Assembly (NCBI RefSeq): GCF_019049245.1
Contig: NZ_JAGMUK010000240.1
Location: 1-39,917 of the forward strand
Direction: 5' to 3'
From: Streptomyces sp. AC555_RSS877
GTDB taxonomy: Bacteria > Actinomycetota > Actinomycetes > Streptomycetales > Streptomycetaceae
DNA: 39,917 bases
The notes beneath the pieces are model-generated. The model saw only the letters and a program-made list of their open reading frames with translations. It was not told the origin of the DNA and did no database searches. A program made the translations under genes and the position numbers. Below, piece by piece: positions 1 through 8,525 of this stretch. How positions within the stretch are numbered: position 1 is the stretch's first letter; each line of letters starts with the position of its first letter.

Positions 1-62
1 GTCCCCGTCCCCGCCCCCGCCCACCACATCCCCCGGGCGATACGCGTGCGAAGGAGCCCGCG

Positions 63-2129
63 ATGAGCGAGATGATCACCGCGGACCTGGTCGACCTCGA
101 CCTGTCCGCCGATACCAAGGAAGCGGCGGCGCGTGCCCTCGCCGAGCGCATGGTCGCCCAGGGCCGGGTGACCGACCTGGAGGGCTTCCTCGCCGACGTG
201 GCCGCCCGCGAGGCACAGATGCCGACCGGCCTCGACGGCGGCATCGGCATCCCGCACTGCCGCAGCGGACACGTCACCGAGCCGACGCTCGCCTTCGGGC
301 GCAGCGCCACCGGCATCGACTTCGGCGCGCCGGACGGCCCCGCCGACCTGATCTTCCTGATCGCCGCCCCCGCGGGCGCCGACGACGCCCACCTGACGAT
401 TCTGTCCTCGCTCGCCCGGCAGCTGATGAACGCCGAGTTCACCGACGCACTGCGCACAGCGGGCGACGCGGCCGCCGCGGCGGCACTGATCCGCGGCGAC
501 GAAGAGGCCTCCGGTGCCTCCGAAGACTCCGTGGCGGCTTCGGCGGCGGCCTCCGCCGAAGCCGCCACGGGCCCCGACAGTGACTCCGACGACGACCCCG
601 ACGGCGGCTCCGGCTCCGAGGGGCGGCCGTTCCGCATCGTCGCCGTCACCTCCTGCCCCACCGGCATCGCCCACACCTACATGGCGGCCGAGTCCCTGGA
701 GAAGGCCGGCCGCGAGGCGGGCGTCGAACTCGTCGTCGAGACCCAGGGCTCGGCCGGCTTCACCCGGCTCGACCCGGCGGTGATCGCGGCGGCGGACGGC
801 GTGATCTTCGCCCACGACGTGCCCGTACGCGACCGCGACCGCTTCGCCGGCAAGCCGACCGTCGACGTCGGCGTGAAGGCCGGCATCAACAAGCCCGCCG
901 AACTCATCGCCGACGTGCGCGGCAGGGCCGAGCGCGGCGAGGTCACCGCGGGCGCCAAGGGCGGTACGCCCGTCGAGCAGGCCGGCGAGGCCGGCGACAG
1001 CTACGGCACCAAGCTCCGCAAGTGGCTGATGACCGGCGTCAGCTACATGGTGCCCTTCGTCGCCGCGGGCGGTCTGCTGATCGCTCTCGGCTTCGCGATC
1101 GGCGGCTGGAAGATCGCCGACGCGCCCTCGGTCATGAAGCACTTCTCCTGGACCGAGATCGACAGCTGGGGCGCCCTGATGTTCCAGATCGGCGGGGTCG
1201 CCTTCGGCTTCCTCATCCCGGTCCTCGCCGGATACATCGCGTACGGCATGGCGGACCGCCCGGGTCTCGTCCCCGGCTTCGTCGGCGGAATGATCTCCTC
1301 GCAGATCGCCGCCGGCTTCCTGGGCGGCCTGGTCGCCGGTCTGCTCGCGGGTGGTGTCGTCCTCGCCATCCAGCGGGTCAGGATCCCGCCGGTGCTGCGC
1401 GGCATCATGCCGGTGGTGGTGATCCCGCTGATCTCCTCGCTGATCGTCGGCTTCCTGATGTTCGTCGTGGTCGGCAAGCCCATCGCCGAGGCCCAGAAGG
1501 GCATGACGGACTGGCTCTCCGGCCTCTCCGGCTCCAACGCCATCCTGCTCGGCGTGCTGCTCGGCCTGATGATGTGCTTCGACCTCGGCGGCCCGGTCAA
1601 CAAGGTCGCGTACGCCTTCGCCACGGCCGGTATCGCCGTCCAGGCTCCCAGCGACTCCGCGATGAAGATCATGGCCGCCGTGATGGCCGCGGGCATGGTC
1701 CCGCCGCTGGGCATGGCGCTCGCGACCACCCTGCGCAAGAAGCTCTTCACCCCCACCGAGCGGGAGAACGGCAAGGCCGCCTGGGTCCTGGGCGCCTCCT
1801 TCATCTCCGAGGGCGCCATCCCGTTCGCCGCGGCCGACCCGCTCCGGGTCATCCCGGCCTCGATGGCGGGCGGCGCGGTCACCGGCGCCCTGTCGATGGC
1901 CTTCGGCGCCACGCTCCGCGCCCCGCACGGCGGCATCTTCGTGGTCCCTCTGATCGGCCACGCCTTCCTCTACCTGATCGCCATCGCGGCGGGCGTGTGC
2001 GTCACCACGGCGCTGGTCGTCGTACTGAAGAGCATGCGCAAGCCGGCCCCGGGAGCCGTCACCGCCGAGGCGGCGGAGACCGGCTCGGCCGCTCCGGCGA
2101 CGGAGCGGAAGCAGCCGGTCGCGGCATAG
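63..2129 (+). CDS. fruA: PTS fructose transporter, fused IIA-IIB-IIC
   Basis: Membrane permease that takes up fructose and phosphorylates it to fructose 1-phosphate, using phosphate relayed from HPr. The 688 residues hold three domains in order. IIA spans about 1-142, with the phospho-accepting His65 in GIPHC. A disordered Ala/Ser/Asp linker spans about 143-188. IIB spans about 189-290, with active Cys198 in TSCPTGIAHTYMA. IIC, from about 318 to 670, has many hydrophobic helices. The order matches other actinobacterial FruA proteins. An AAGGAG ribosome site lies about 8 bases before the ATG. FruK and FruR would normally lie upstream, outside the window. The family call is firm; sugar specificity follows from the family. 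Confidence 0.95.
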   Translation: MSEMITADLVDLDLSADTKEAAARALAERMVAQGRVTDLEGFLADVAAREAQMPTGLDGGIGIPHCRSGHVTEPTLAFGRSATGIDFGAPDGPADLIFLIAAPAGADDAHLTILSSLARQLMNAEFTDALRTAGDAAAAAALIRGDEEASGASEDSVAASAAASAEAATGPDSDSDDDPDGGSGSEGRPFRIVAVTSCPTGIAHTYMAAESLEKAGREAGVELVVETQGSAGFTRLDPAVIAAADGVIFAHDVPVRDRDRFAGKPTVDVGVKAGINKPAELIADVRGRAERGEVTAGAKGGTPVEQAGEAGDSYGTKLRKWLMTGVSYMVPFVAAGGLLIALGFAIGGWKIADAPSVMKHFSWTEIDSWGALMFQIGGVAFGFLIPVLAGYIAYGMADRPGLVPGFVGGMISSQIAAGFLGGLVAGLLAGGVVLAIQRVRIPPVLRGIMPVVVIPLISSLIVGFLMFVVVGKPIAEAQKGMTDWLSGLSGSNAILLGVLLGLMMCFDLGGPVNKVAYAFATAGIAVQAPSDSAMKIMAAVMAAGMVPPLGMALATTLRKKLFTPTERENGKAAWVLGASFISEGAIPFAAADPLRVIPASMAGGAVTGALSMAFGATLRAPHGGIFVVPLIGHAFLYLIAIAAGVCVTTALVVVLKSMRKPAPGAVTAEAAETGSAAPATERKQPVAA

Positions 2130-2174
2130 CCTTTTGGCCGATCGTGAGTTGTTCACGGCACCTGCGAGATACGT

Positions 2175-2204
2175 CACGGTCCGGGACCAAAGTCCCGGAC
2201 CGTG
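2175..2204. promoter_or_regulatory. Perfect 13-bp dyad with embedded DosR/DevR-like box
   Basis: Two perfect 13-base arms (CACGGTCCGGGAC and its complement) flank CAAA. The core GGGACCAAAGTCCC (2183-2196) matches the DosR/DevR consensus GGGACTWWAGTCCC at all but one position. It ends 24 bases before the ATG of the small membrane gene, where an activator or repressor could act. It could instead be the fruA terminator, since it begins 45 bases after that stop codon; however, no T-tract follows. Both roles are inferred. Confidence 0.5.
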
Positions 2205-2220
2205 GTGTCTACTGGGGCGC

Positions 2221-2472
2221 ATGCCTGAGCACGTCTCCATCTACCAGCTGCTTGGTATGACCTTCCTCGTCCTGGTGACCATCGCCTGGGGGGCCGGTCT
2301 GGTCTTCATGCTGCGCCGAGGCCGCGCCGAAGGCGTCATGTGGCCCTCCGCCCGCCCCCTGCCCGCCCTCCCGCACCAGCGAGTGGGCCCGCAGCGCGAG
2401 TCCGTCGAACTGACCCCGGCGGAGGAGGACGCGTTCGCGGGACTGGTACGACGCCTCAGCGCCGACCGCTGA
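2221..2472 (+). CDS. small single-pass membrane protein
   Basis: Predicted protein of 83 residues, function unknown. Residues about 8-31 (YQLLGMTFLVLVTIAWGAGL and following) form one hydrophobic helix. A short cytoplasmic tail rich in Pro and Arg follows, and the protein ends in an acidic and then basic segment (LTPAEEDAFAGLVRRLSADR). I start it at the ATG at 2221, not at the upstream TTG of the longer frame, because that extension would run through the 2175-2204 dyad. The ribosome site is weak (GGGG, 4 bases away). The dyad in front hints at regulation by a DosR-like response regulator. Confidence 0.7.
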   Translation: MPEHVSIYQLLGMTFLVLVTIAWGAGLVFMLRRGRAEGVMWPSARPLPALPHQRVGPQRESVELTPAEEDAFAGLVRRLSADR

Positions 2473-2500
2473 CCCGCTGCGCACGGGCCGCCCGCCCCGC

Positions 2501-3247
2501 TCAGGAAACCCGCGCCGCCCGCCGCTCCATCGCGTCCCTGGCCGCGTCCTCGCTCAGGTACACCTCGCACATGTGCCGCCCGTCCGGCGTCGCCGTGTGC
2601 TCGACCTCCCAGAGGGAGACCTCCGCGCCGTCACGCAGCAGGAACGCGTGCTCGTAGAGCGAGAAGGACAAGCCGGCGCGGCCCGCCCGGCCGGGGCGAC
2701 CGAAGGCCTGCGTGATCTGGTGCGCGAACGCCGTGGCCAGCAGCGCGGCCGTCTCCGCGTCCGGCCGGTCCGCGTTCTCCGCCCGGCGCAGCACCCGGCG
2801 GGCGTGGTCCGCCGAGTCGTCGGGCTCGTACGCGTGCCGGGGCGTGGGGATCGGCGACAGCTGAACCGTCACCGGCAGCTCGAAGTCCGGGGCGTCCGCG
2901 GGCAGCGGCAGCCGCGCGGTGGCCGCACGCAGCTCCTCCTCGTCCACGTACACCTCGTGCTGCGGGTCACTGCCCGGCGCGGTGTTGTGGACGAGCTCCC
3001 ACAGGGTGAGGGCCGAGCCGTCGACCAGCAGCCAGGTGTGCCGGTACGTCTCGCGGTGCAGCCCCGCGCTGTGGTGCGCGGAGTGCAGCGAACTGTCGTG
3101 CGCCAGCGCGCAGTCCAGTCGCCGAATCGTCTCGTCGGGCAGCTCGAAGGAGTTCAGGGAACGGCCGAGGAGCCGCGCGAGATGCTCCTCCGGAGACTCG
3201 GGCGACTCGGGTGGTTCGTACGCTGCCGTCTCGTACGGAACGCTCAA
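2501..3247 (-). CDS. DUF6227 family protein
   Basis: A 248-residue soluble protein of unknown function, recognised as a Streptomyces DUF6227-type protein. It contains an internal duplication: residues about 69-111 (LVDGSALTLWELVHNT..HEVYVDEEELRAA) align with about 199-239 (LRDGAEVSLWEVEHTA..CEVYLSEDAARDA). Each copy reads as a small beta-rich module with an LWE core. The start is TTG with GGGAG five bases upstream. The upstream gap (3248-3433) holds a 7-bp dyad at 3305-3319 that may regulate it. No catalytic motif is visible. Confidence 0.75.
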   Translation of the reverse strand: MSVPYETAAYEPPESPESPEEHLARLLGRSLNSFELPDETIRRLDCALAHDSSLHSAHHSAGLHRETYRHTWLLVDGSALTLWELVHNTAPGSDPQHEVYVDEEELRAATARLPLPADAPDFELPVTVQLSPIPTPRHAYEPDDSADHARRVLRRAENADRPDAETAALLATAFAHQITQAFGRPGRAGRAGLSFSLYEHAFLLRDGAEVSLWEVEHTATPDGRHMCEVYLSEDAARDAMERRAARVS

Positions 3248-3304
3248 GGTTTCTCCCGGCGTTGCTGCATGTCACCTTGTGGGTGCATACCGTAGCCCCT
3301 CGGT

Positions 3305-3319
3305 CGGACATCATGTCCG
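3305..3319. promoter_or_regulatory. short dyad CGGACAT-C-ATGTCCG
   Basis: A perfect 7-bp inverted repeat with a single-base centre lies 58 bases upstream of the DUF6227 start codon, in the spacing expected of an operator near the promoter. No factor is recognised. Confidence 0.35.
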
Positions 3320-3336
3320 GGAACCGAGAAAACGTA

Positions 3337-3378
3337 CGCCCGGAAAACGGGCGCGCCGCGGGGAAAGTTCCCACGCGG
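3337..3378 (-). terminator. probable terminator of the L,D-transpeptidase gene
   Basis: Two adjacent hairpins follow the transpeptidase stop codon on the minus strand: CGCCCG-GAAAA-CGGGCG (3337-3353) and a CCGCG/CGCGG stem around GGGAA..TTCCC (about 3355-3378). There is no T-tract, which is common for terminators in this genus. Confidence 0.4.
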
Positions 3379-3433
3379 CTCGTCGATCCGTCAAAGACCG
3401 CCGGTCAGAGGCGACTTGGAGGGGGAGCTGCGA

Positions 3434-4654
3434 TCATGCCGCGCTGCCCGCGATCCACTCGCTCCACGGCATGTTCCAGCCGTTGAGCCCGTTGTCCGGC
3501 GTCACCGTCTTGTCGGGGGAGTTCTTGACGACCACCACGTCCCCGATGATCGAGTTGTCGTAGAACCACTTGGCGGGCGTGTCACCCTGCGCTCCCCGTA
3601 CGTCCTGGAGCCCGACGCAGCCGTGGCTGGTGCCCGCCCGGCCGAAGGGCGGGTTGCCCTTGTTGTACCAGTAGTTGCCGTGGAGGAAGGTCCCCGAGGT
3701 GGTCAGACGCATCGCGTGCGGCACGTCCGGGATGTCGTAGGCGTTGGCGAGGTCGACCGTCCTGCTGTCCATGCGCAGCTTGGTGAACTTCTCGGAGATC
3801 ACCATCTGGCCGTTGTACGTGGTGAACTCCGCGCTGCCCGCCGAGATCGGCACCGTCTTGAGGGTGCTGCCGTCCCGCACGACCGTCATGGTCTGGGTGT
3901 TCACGTCGACCGTGGAGACCTGCGAGCGTCCGACGGTGAAGGTGACCGTCTTCTTCTGCACGCCCTGGACGCCGTTCGCGCCCTCGACCCCGTCCAGGTC
4001 GATCTTCATCGTGACCTTGGAGCCGGCCTTCCAGTACTCCTCGGGCCGGAAGTCGAGCCGCTGCGCCCCGAACCAGTGCCCGGCCACCTTCTGCCCGCTG
4101 CTGGACGACACCGTGATGTGCGACTGCACGGCCTTCTTGTCGCTGATCGCCTTGTCGAACCTGAACGACACCGGCATCCCGACGCCCACCGTCGTCCCGT
4201 CGTCCGGCGTGTACGTCCCGATGAAGCTGTTCGCCGAACTGACGGTGGTGAACGTCGAGTCGGCGGCCGTGGCCCGCCCGTTCGCGTCCTTCGCCCTCGC
4301 CGTTATCTCGTACTTCGTCCCCCGCTCCAGCTGCTCCTTCGGCTTCCAGCTGCCGCCGTCGGCGGATATCACCCCCGGTACGGCCGTCCCCGCGTCGGCC
4401 GCCGTCATCTTCACGTCCGTCAGCTTCCCGTCGCTGACCTTGACGCCGGTCGTGTTGATCGACGCACCGTTCGAGCCGTCCTCGGCCGAGATGGCGATCT
4501 TCGCCGCCGACGTCTTCGCGGAGCCCTGGCCGTTCTTGTCGTCGTCGTTCTTGGCATTGGCGCTTGCACCACACGCGGTGAGGGTGAGGGTGCCGACCAT
4601 CAGGGCGGCACAGGCCCCGACTACGCGCCGCGCTGCTTTGTCCGGCGTTGTCAC
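3434..4654 (-). CDS. L,D-transpeptidase lipoprotein (Ig-like plus YkuD domains)
   Basis: Secreted, membrane-anchored enzyme expected to make 3-3 cross-links in peptidoglycan. The 406 residues begin with a lipoprotein signal ending in the lipobox LTAC (Cys28). Two Ig-like domains follow, as in mycobacterial Ldt proteins. The C-terminal YkuD domain carries the catalytic SHGCVGLQDV motif with its Cys, plus HGNYWYNKGNPPFG upstream. I use the GTG at 4654, since GGAG lies 8 bases ahead and the signal peptide begins just after; the longer frame from 4777 adds 41 residues in front of it. It stands alone, leftward, with hairpins downstream. Confidence 0.92.
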   Translation of the reverse strand: MTTPDKAARRVVGACAALMVGTLTLTACGASANAKNDDDKNGQGSAKTSAAKIAISAEDGSNGASINTTGVKVSDGKLTDVKMTAADAGTAVPGVISADGGSWKPKEQLERGTKYEITARAKDANGRATAADSTFTTVSSANSFIGTYTPDDGTTVGVGMPVSFRFDKAISDKKAVQSHITVSSSSGQKVAGHWFGAQRLDFRPEEYWKAGSKVTMKIDLDGVEGANGVQGVQKKTVTFTVGRSQVSTVDVNTQTMTVVRDGSTLKTVPISAGSAEFTTYNGQMVISEKFTKLRMDSRTVDLANAYDIPDVPHAMRLTTSGTFLHGNYWYNKGNPPFGRAGTSHGCVGLQDVRGAQGDTPAKWFYDNSIIGDVVVVKNSPDKTVTPDNGLNGWNMPWSEWIAGSAA

Positions 4655-4784
4655 TAGCTGCTCCAGGTTCTGGTGGTGTGTGCGATCCGCTCCAGTGCGT
4701 GGAGAAAGAGGGGACCGGTCGACGGTCGGGTTCCCAACGACCGCCGTGAACGCCATCACGTGACAGAACCGGGACACATTCGCG

Positions 4785-5813
4785 TCAGCGGCCCCCGTAC
4801 AACTCCTCGTACGACGGCCATGCCCCGCCCGGCCCGTCCACCGACTCGGCGGCGCGTACGGCGCGCACGATCGCCCGGGTCACGACATCGGCGCCCGCCG
4901 CGAGGATCTCGTTCAGCGCCAGCGGCCGCTCGGTGTCCAGCGGGCGGGCGCCGGTCCCCAGCGCGAACACCGTGTCGCCGTCGTGCAGCAGGTGCACCGG
5001 CCGTACCGCCCGCGCGATGCCGTCGTGGGCCGTGCCGGCCACCTTCTGCGCCTGCGCCTTCGACAGGTCCGCGTCGGTGGCGACCACCGCGAGCGTGGTG
5101 TTGAGCGGAGGAGGCGCGCTCTGCGCCGCGATCTCGGCGAGCCGCCGACGCGCGGCCTCGTGAACGCCCGCGTCCGGATACTCCACACGCCCCTGGAACA
5201 ACTCCCCGTACAGCACCCCCGTTTCCGGATCCTCCACCGACCCCGCCGCGTTCGCCACGACCAGCGCGGCCACCGTGATCCCCGAGTCGAGGACGATGCT
5301 CGCGGTGCCCACGCCGCCCTTCATCAGCCCGGCCGCGGCGCCCGTACCCGCGCCCACGCAGCCCTCCCGCACCCGTGCGCCGGGCTCGCTCGCCGCGGCC
5401 GCCTCGACGGCAGCCCGCCCGGTGGCCGCGTCCGGCCTGGCCCGGAAGTCGCCGCCCCGCCCCAGGTCGAAGACGCAGGCTGCGGGCACCACCGGCACGA
5501 CATGCGCCGGGTCCGCCCCCACCCGCACGCCGCGCCCCTGCTCCTCCAGCCAGGCCATCACCCCGGACGCCGCGTCGAGCCCGTACGCACTGCCACCGGT
5601 CAGCACGATCGCATCGACCTTCTGCACCACGTTGCGCGGGTCGAGGGCGTCGGTCTCCTTGGTGCCGGGTCCGCCGCCCCGCACGTCCACGGCGGCCACG
5701 GCGCCGCCCTCCGGGGCGAGCACGACCGTGGTGCCGGTGAGCCAACCGTCACCGGTGCGCGTGGCATGCCCCACGCGCACTCCGGCCACGTCCGTCAAAG
5801 CGTCGACTGTCAT
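4785..5813 (-). CDS. P1 family peptidase (DmpA/S58 type)
   Basis: N-terminal nucleophile aminopeptidase family of 342 residues. These precursors cut themselves to expose a Ser/Thr nucleophile; here the likely site is before Thr in PPLNTTLAVVATDA. The family's N-terminal GVRVGHAT and a Gly-rich core (GSAYGLDAASGVMAWLEEQG) are present. The substrate is unknown; relatives cleave small peptides or amides. The ATG at 5813 (MTVDALTDVAGVRVGH) is chosen over the frame opening at 6068, which would add 85 low-complexity residues. The gene is divergent from the small gene at 5980. Confidence 0.88.
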   Translation of the reverse strand: MTVDALTDVAGVRVGHATRTGDGWLTGTTVVLAPEGGAVAAVDVRGGGPGTKETDALDPRNVVQKVDAIVLTGGSAYGLDAASGVMAWLEEQGRGVRVGADPAHVVPVVPAACVFDLGRGGDFRARPDAATGRAAVEAAAASEPGARVREGCVGAGTGAAAGLMKGGVGTASIVLDSGITVAALVVANAAGSVEDPETGVLYGELFQGRVEYPDAGVHEAARRRLAEIAAQSAPPPLNTTLAVVATDADLSKAQAQKVAGTAHDGIARAVRPVHLLHDGDTVFALGTGARPLDTERPLALNEILAAGADVVTRAIVRAVRAAESVDGPGGAWPSYEELYGGR

Positions 5814-5979
5814 GGGGCCAGTCTCGTCCGGCCGCCGCCCCGGCCCGGCATGGTCAGGCGGCCGGGGTCGCCGGGGCCGCCGGTCTGCTCTCCCCGCGGT
5901 GGCCGGAGCGCGCCGTCCGTCTCGTGAACGCGTTCGCGAGACGGAGAGGGCCCGACAGCCCGGGCCGTACCCTGGACGC

Positions 5980-6156
5980 ATGACCACCGCCCCCGAGCCC
6001 GAGCCGCGCGAGCCGAAGCCCGCGCTGATCTTCGACGACCCGCTGGACCAGCAGTCCTCGGACGACACGGACCGCGGGTGGGGCGAACGGCCGGGCGGCG
6101 ACAGCGCGGCCGACCTGAAGCGCTTCCTCGACGAGAAGCCGCCCCACCACCTGTGA
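5980..6156 (+). CDS. small acidic conserved protein
   Basis: Predicted 58-residue soluble protein rich in Pro, Glu and Asp (MTTAPEPEPREPKPALIFDD), ending DLKRFLDEKPPHHL. It looks intrinsically disordered with a short C-terminal helix. No family with a known function is recognised. It is convergent with mscL, 26 bases away. Codon use fits a real high-GC gene. Function is unknown. Confidence 0.6.
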   Translation: MTTAPEPEPREPKPALIFDDPLDQQSSDDTDRGWGERPGGDSAADLKRFLDEKPPHHL

Positions 6157-6182
6157 GCCGGGCGGGCCGCCGCCCGCCGTCG

Positions 6183-6647
6183 CTACGGCTCGTCGTGGCC
6201 CGAGCCGCGCTGCCGCTGCTGCGCCACCAGCGCGTCGCGGATCTCCTTGAGCACCTCCAGCTCGGACACCTCCATGACCTCCTGGGTGCCCTCCTTCGCC
6301 TTCCTGCGGGCCTCCTGCAGGGCGAGGTACTTCGCCATGGGCAGGACCATCATGAAGTAGACGACGGCCGCGGTGATCACGAAGCTGAGCGTGGCGCCGA
6401 GGACCGAGCCCCACAGGAGCCGGATCCCCTCGTCGCCCGTGCAGTTGTCGCTCAGACAGGAGCTGTAACTGTCGAGGTTCTTGGTGCCGATCGCTCCGAC
6501 CAGCGGGTTGATGAGCCCCTTCACCACCGAGTTGACGATGTTGGTGAAGGCGGCACCGATGACCACCGCCACCGCCAGATCGACAACGTTCCCGCGCATC
6601 AGGAAGGCCTTGAAGCCCTCCCAGACGCTCGGCTTCTTCTCGCTCAC
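6183..6647 (-). CDS. mscL: large-conductance mechanosensitive channel MscL
   Basis: Pore protein that opens under membrane tension to release solutes during hypo-osmotic shock. It is 154 residues, normal for the family. Transmembrane helix 1 follows FLMRGNVVDLAVAVVIG, the signature of the gate; helix 2 is LSFVITAAVVYFMMVL. Between them lies a periplasmic loop with two Cys residues (SSCLSDNCTG), and the C-terminus is a charged helix (ELEVLKEIRDALVAQQ). The GTG at 6647 is preferred because GAGGAGAG lies 9 bases upstream; the earlier ATG at 6671 would include that site. Confidence 0.95.
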   Translation of the reverse strand: MSEKKPSVWEGFKAFLMRGNVVDLAVAVVIGAAFTNIVNSVVKGLINPLVGAIGTKNLDSYSSCLSDNCTGDEGIRLLWGSVLGATLSFVITAAVVYFMMVLPMAKYLALQEARRKAKEGTQEVMEVSELEVLKEIRDALVAQQRQRGSGHDEP

Positions 6648-6785
6648 GTAGGGGACTCTCCTCGCATGCACAGGGTGTGGAACAAACAGCTCCGCAACCT
6701 ACGGCAGGGCGAGGCGACCCTGTCCAATCGGGTGGCTGCAACGAGGGACTTGACGGGAAAGTGCGAGGTCCGGGAATCGCGCGGC

Positions 6786-7352
6786 TCAGCACAGCGTCAC
6801 CGCGAGCCGGGCCGTCGCGCTCGCGCCGGCGAGGTTCGCCGCGGTGGAGCGCGGCACCGAGAGGACCACCAGCGCCCCGGCCTCGGTCGCACCGTCCAGC
6901 GGCTGCGGCACCTTCGTGACCCGCGCCCCGCGGGCGACCACACGCGCGTCGCCACCGGTCGCCGTCTCCTCGGCGGCGATGACGTCCACCCGGTCGCCGG
7001 GCCGCAGCAACCGGACCGTGGCGCCGTCGGCGATCCGCACCGGCGCCGTCACGGTCTGCACGGCACGGCGCTCGCGTAGGGGATCCGTCTCCGAATGCCC
7101 GCGGGTCCGCTCCGTGTCGCGCGGTCCCGCCGCCACGAGCGCCGCCGCGGTGACGGCGAGGCCGACCGCCACGGCCCGCCTGCGGTGCCGTACGAGCCGT
7201 TGCGCCTGATACCGCCCGCCGCGCACCCGCACCGGGGCGAAGTGCGGCACGTCGCACGTGGGAGGTGCGTCCGTGCCGAGCGGGCGCGGAGGGAGGGGAG
7301 AAAGGGAGGAAGAGGGATGAGGGGAGGACGAGGGAGAAGGGGCGAAGGACAT
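6786..7352 (-). CDS. SAF domain (RcpC/CpaB-like) membrane protein
   Basis: A 188-residue protein. Its N-terminal half is Ser/Pro-rich and disordered (about 1-45), followed by a basic stretch and one transmembrane helix (about 59-76, AVAVGLAVTAAALVAAG). The outside part resembles an SAF domain (VTAPVRIADGATVRLLRPGDRVDVIAA) as found in RcpC/CpaB proteins of Flp pilus assembly. No pilus genes are visible nearby, so its role is open. The ATG at 7352 has AGGTGG about 10 bases upstream. The Ser/Pro segment is encoded by a nearly pure purine strand (7288-7348 region). Confidence 0.75.
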   Translation of the reverse strand: MSFAPSPSSSPHPSSSLSPLPPRPLGTDAPPTCDVPHFAPVRVRGGRYQAQRLVRHRRRAVAVGLAVTAAALVAAGPRDTERTRGHSETDPLRERRAVQTVTAPVRIADGATVRLLRPGDRVDVIAAEETATGGDARVVARGARVTKVPQPLDGATEAGALVVLSVPRSTAANLAGASATARLAVTLC

Positions 7353-7517
7353 GGGAACCACCACCTGCGACGAGGAATCGGCCTGCGATGCCACGATGAG
7401 GCTTCGCGCCGATTCCCGCCGAGGCCGGTGGGCTACTGGCGGGTTGTGGACAACTCCCTGACCCGAACGGGAAGTTCCGCATCCGTGGAGCCCTCGCTGT
7501 CCACACCCGTCCGTCGG

Positions 7518-8351
7518 CTACGGCAGTGCGAACCCCGGATCCATCCCGCCCAGCGCGTTCGTGCACAGGCAGTCCCGCTCCTCGGCCGAGGGCAGCGCGG
7601 CCACCGCGTCGAACAGCACGCCCCGCAGGCGGTCCACGTTCGCCGCGAACACCCGCAGCACCTCGTCGTGGGAGACGCCCTCACCGGTCTCGGCGCCGGC
7701 GTCGAGATCCGTGACCAGGGTCAACGACGTGTAGCAGAGCTCGAGTTCACGGGCGAGCGCGGCTTCCGGGTGACCGGTCATGCCGACCACCGACCAGCCC
7801 TGCGCCTGGTGCCACAACGATTCGGCACGGGTCGAGAAGCGCGGCCCCTCGATCACCACCAGCGTGCCGCCGTCCACCGGCTCCCAGCCCTGCCCGCGAG
7901 CCGCCTTGGCCGCGGCCGTCCGCCCGGCCGGGCAGTAGGGGTCGGCCAGGGACACGTGCACCACGTTCGGCACCGATCCGTCCGGCAGCGGCAGCCCGTC
8001 GAAGTAGGTGCCTGCCCGCGACTTCGTACGGTCGACCAGCTGGTCCGGCACCAGCAGCGTGCCCGGCCCGTACTCGGGGCGCAGCCCGCCCACCGCACAC
8101 GGGCCGAGGACCTGGCGCACGCCGACCGACCTGAGCGCCCACAGGTTGGCGCGGTAGTTGATCCGGTGCGGCGGCAGATGGTGGCCGCGGCCGTGCCGGG
8201 GCAGGAACGCGACCCGCCGGCCGGCGACCTCGCCGAGGAAGAGGGAGTCGCTGGGCGACCCGTAGGGGGTGTCCACCTGGATCTCGGTCACGTCGTCGAG
8301 GAACGAGTAGAAGCCGGAGCCCCCGATTACGCCGATCTCTGCGTTCGCCAT
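7518..8351 (-). CDS. mtnP: S-methyl-5'-thioadenosine phosphorylase
   Basis: Cytoplasmic phosphorylase that splits methylthioadenosine into adenine and methylthioribose 1-phosphate for methionine salvage. The 277 residues carry the phosphate-binding GVIGGSGFYSF at the N-terminus, PRHGRGHHLPPHRINYRANL, and the nucleoside-site segment GMTGHPEAALARELELCY. These are typical of the MtnP/PNP trimeric family. Members can also use other purine nucleosides, so substrate preference is inferred. The ATG at 8351 (MANAEIGVIGG) is preferred to the TTG three codons earlier. Confidence 0.92.
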   Translation of the reverse strand: MANAEIGVIGGSGFYSFLDDVTEIQVDTPYGSPSDSLFLGEVAGRRVAFLPRHGRGHHLPPHRINYRANLWALRSVGVRQVLGPCAVGGLRPEYGPGTLLVPDQLVDRTKSRAGTYFDGLPLPDGSVPNVVHVSLADPYCPAGRTAAAKAARGQGWEPVDGGTLVVIEGPRFSTRAESLWHQAQGWSVVGMTGHPEAALARELELCYTSLTLVTDLDAGAETGEGVSHDEVLRVFAANVDRLRGVLFDAVAALPSAEERDCLCTNALGGMDPGFALP

Positions 8352-8394
8352 GACCAGCACAGTAACCGGCGCCGTCCGAAACCGGAGCCCGGGT

Positions 8395-8436
8395 CCGGAA
8401 ACAGCGTCCGGAGCGCGGCCCGGAAACAGCGTCCGG
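8395..8436. repeat. two 17-bp direct repeats, period 25
   Basis: CCGGAAACAGCGTCCGG occurs at 8395-8411 and again at 8420-8436, in the gap between the FmdB-type gene and mtnP. Related CCGGA motifs flank it. It lies 40-85 bases upstream of the mtnP start, where a regulator could bind. Confidence 0.5.
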
Positions 8437-8525
8437 GGCCGAGATCCGGCCGCAGCGCGCGGAGCCCGGCCCCGGAGTCGGCGTCCCTCAGCCGGCGGCC
8501 AGCAGTCGGGTCACGGACACAGCGA

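Noticed and set aside
1..62. C-terminal end of an upstream fruK gene
   Set aside because: Expected from fructose operons, but 62 bases give no recognisable FruK ending, so it was not annotated.
1022..2260. 412-residue plus-strand frame inside fruA
   Set aside because: Arg-rich out-of-frame reading of the IIC domain.
5854..7566. 570-residue open frame on the minus strand across mscL
   Set aside because: It overlaps mscL, the SAF gene and the 58-residue gene in other frames and shows no domain.
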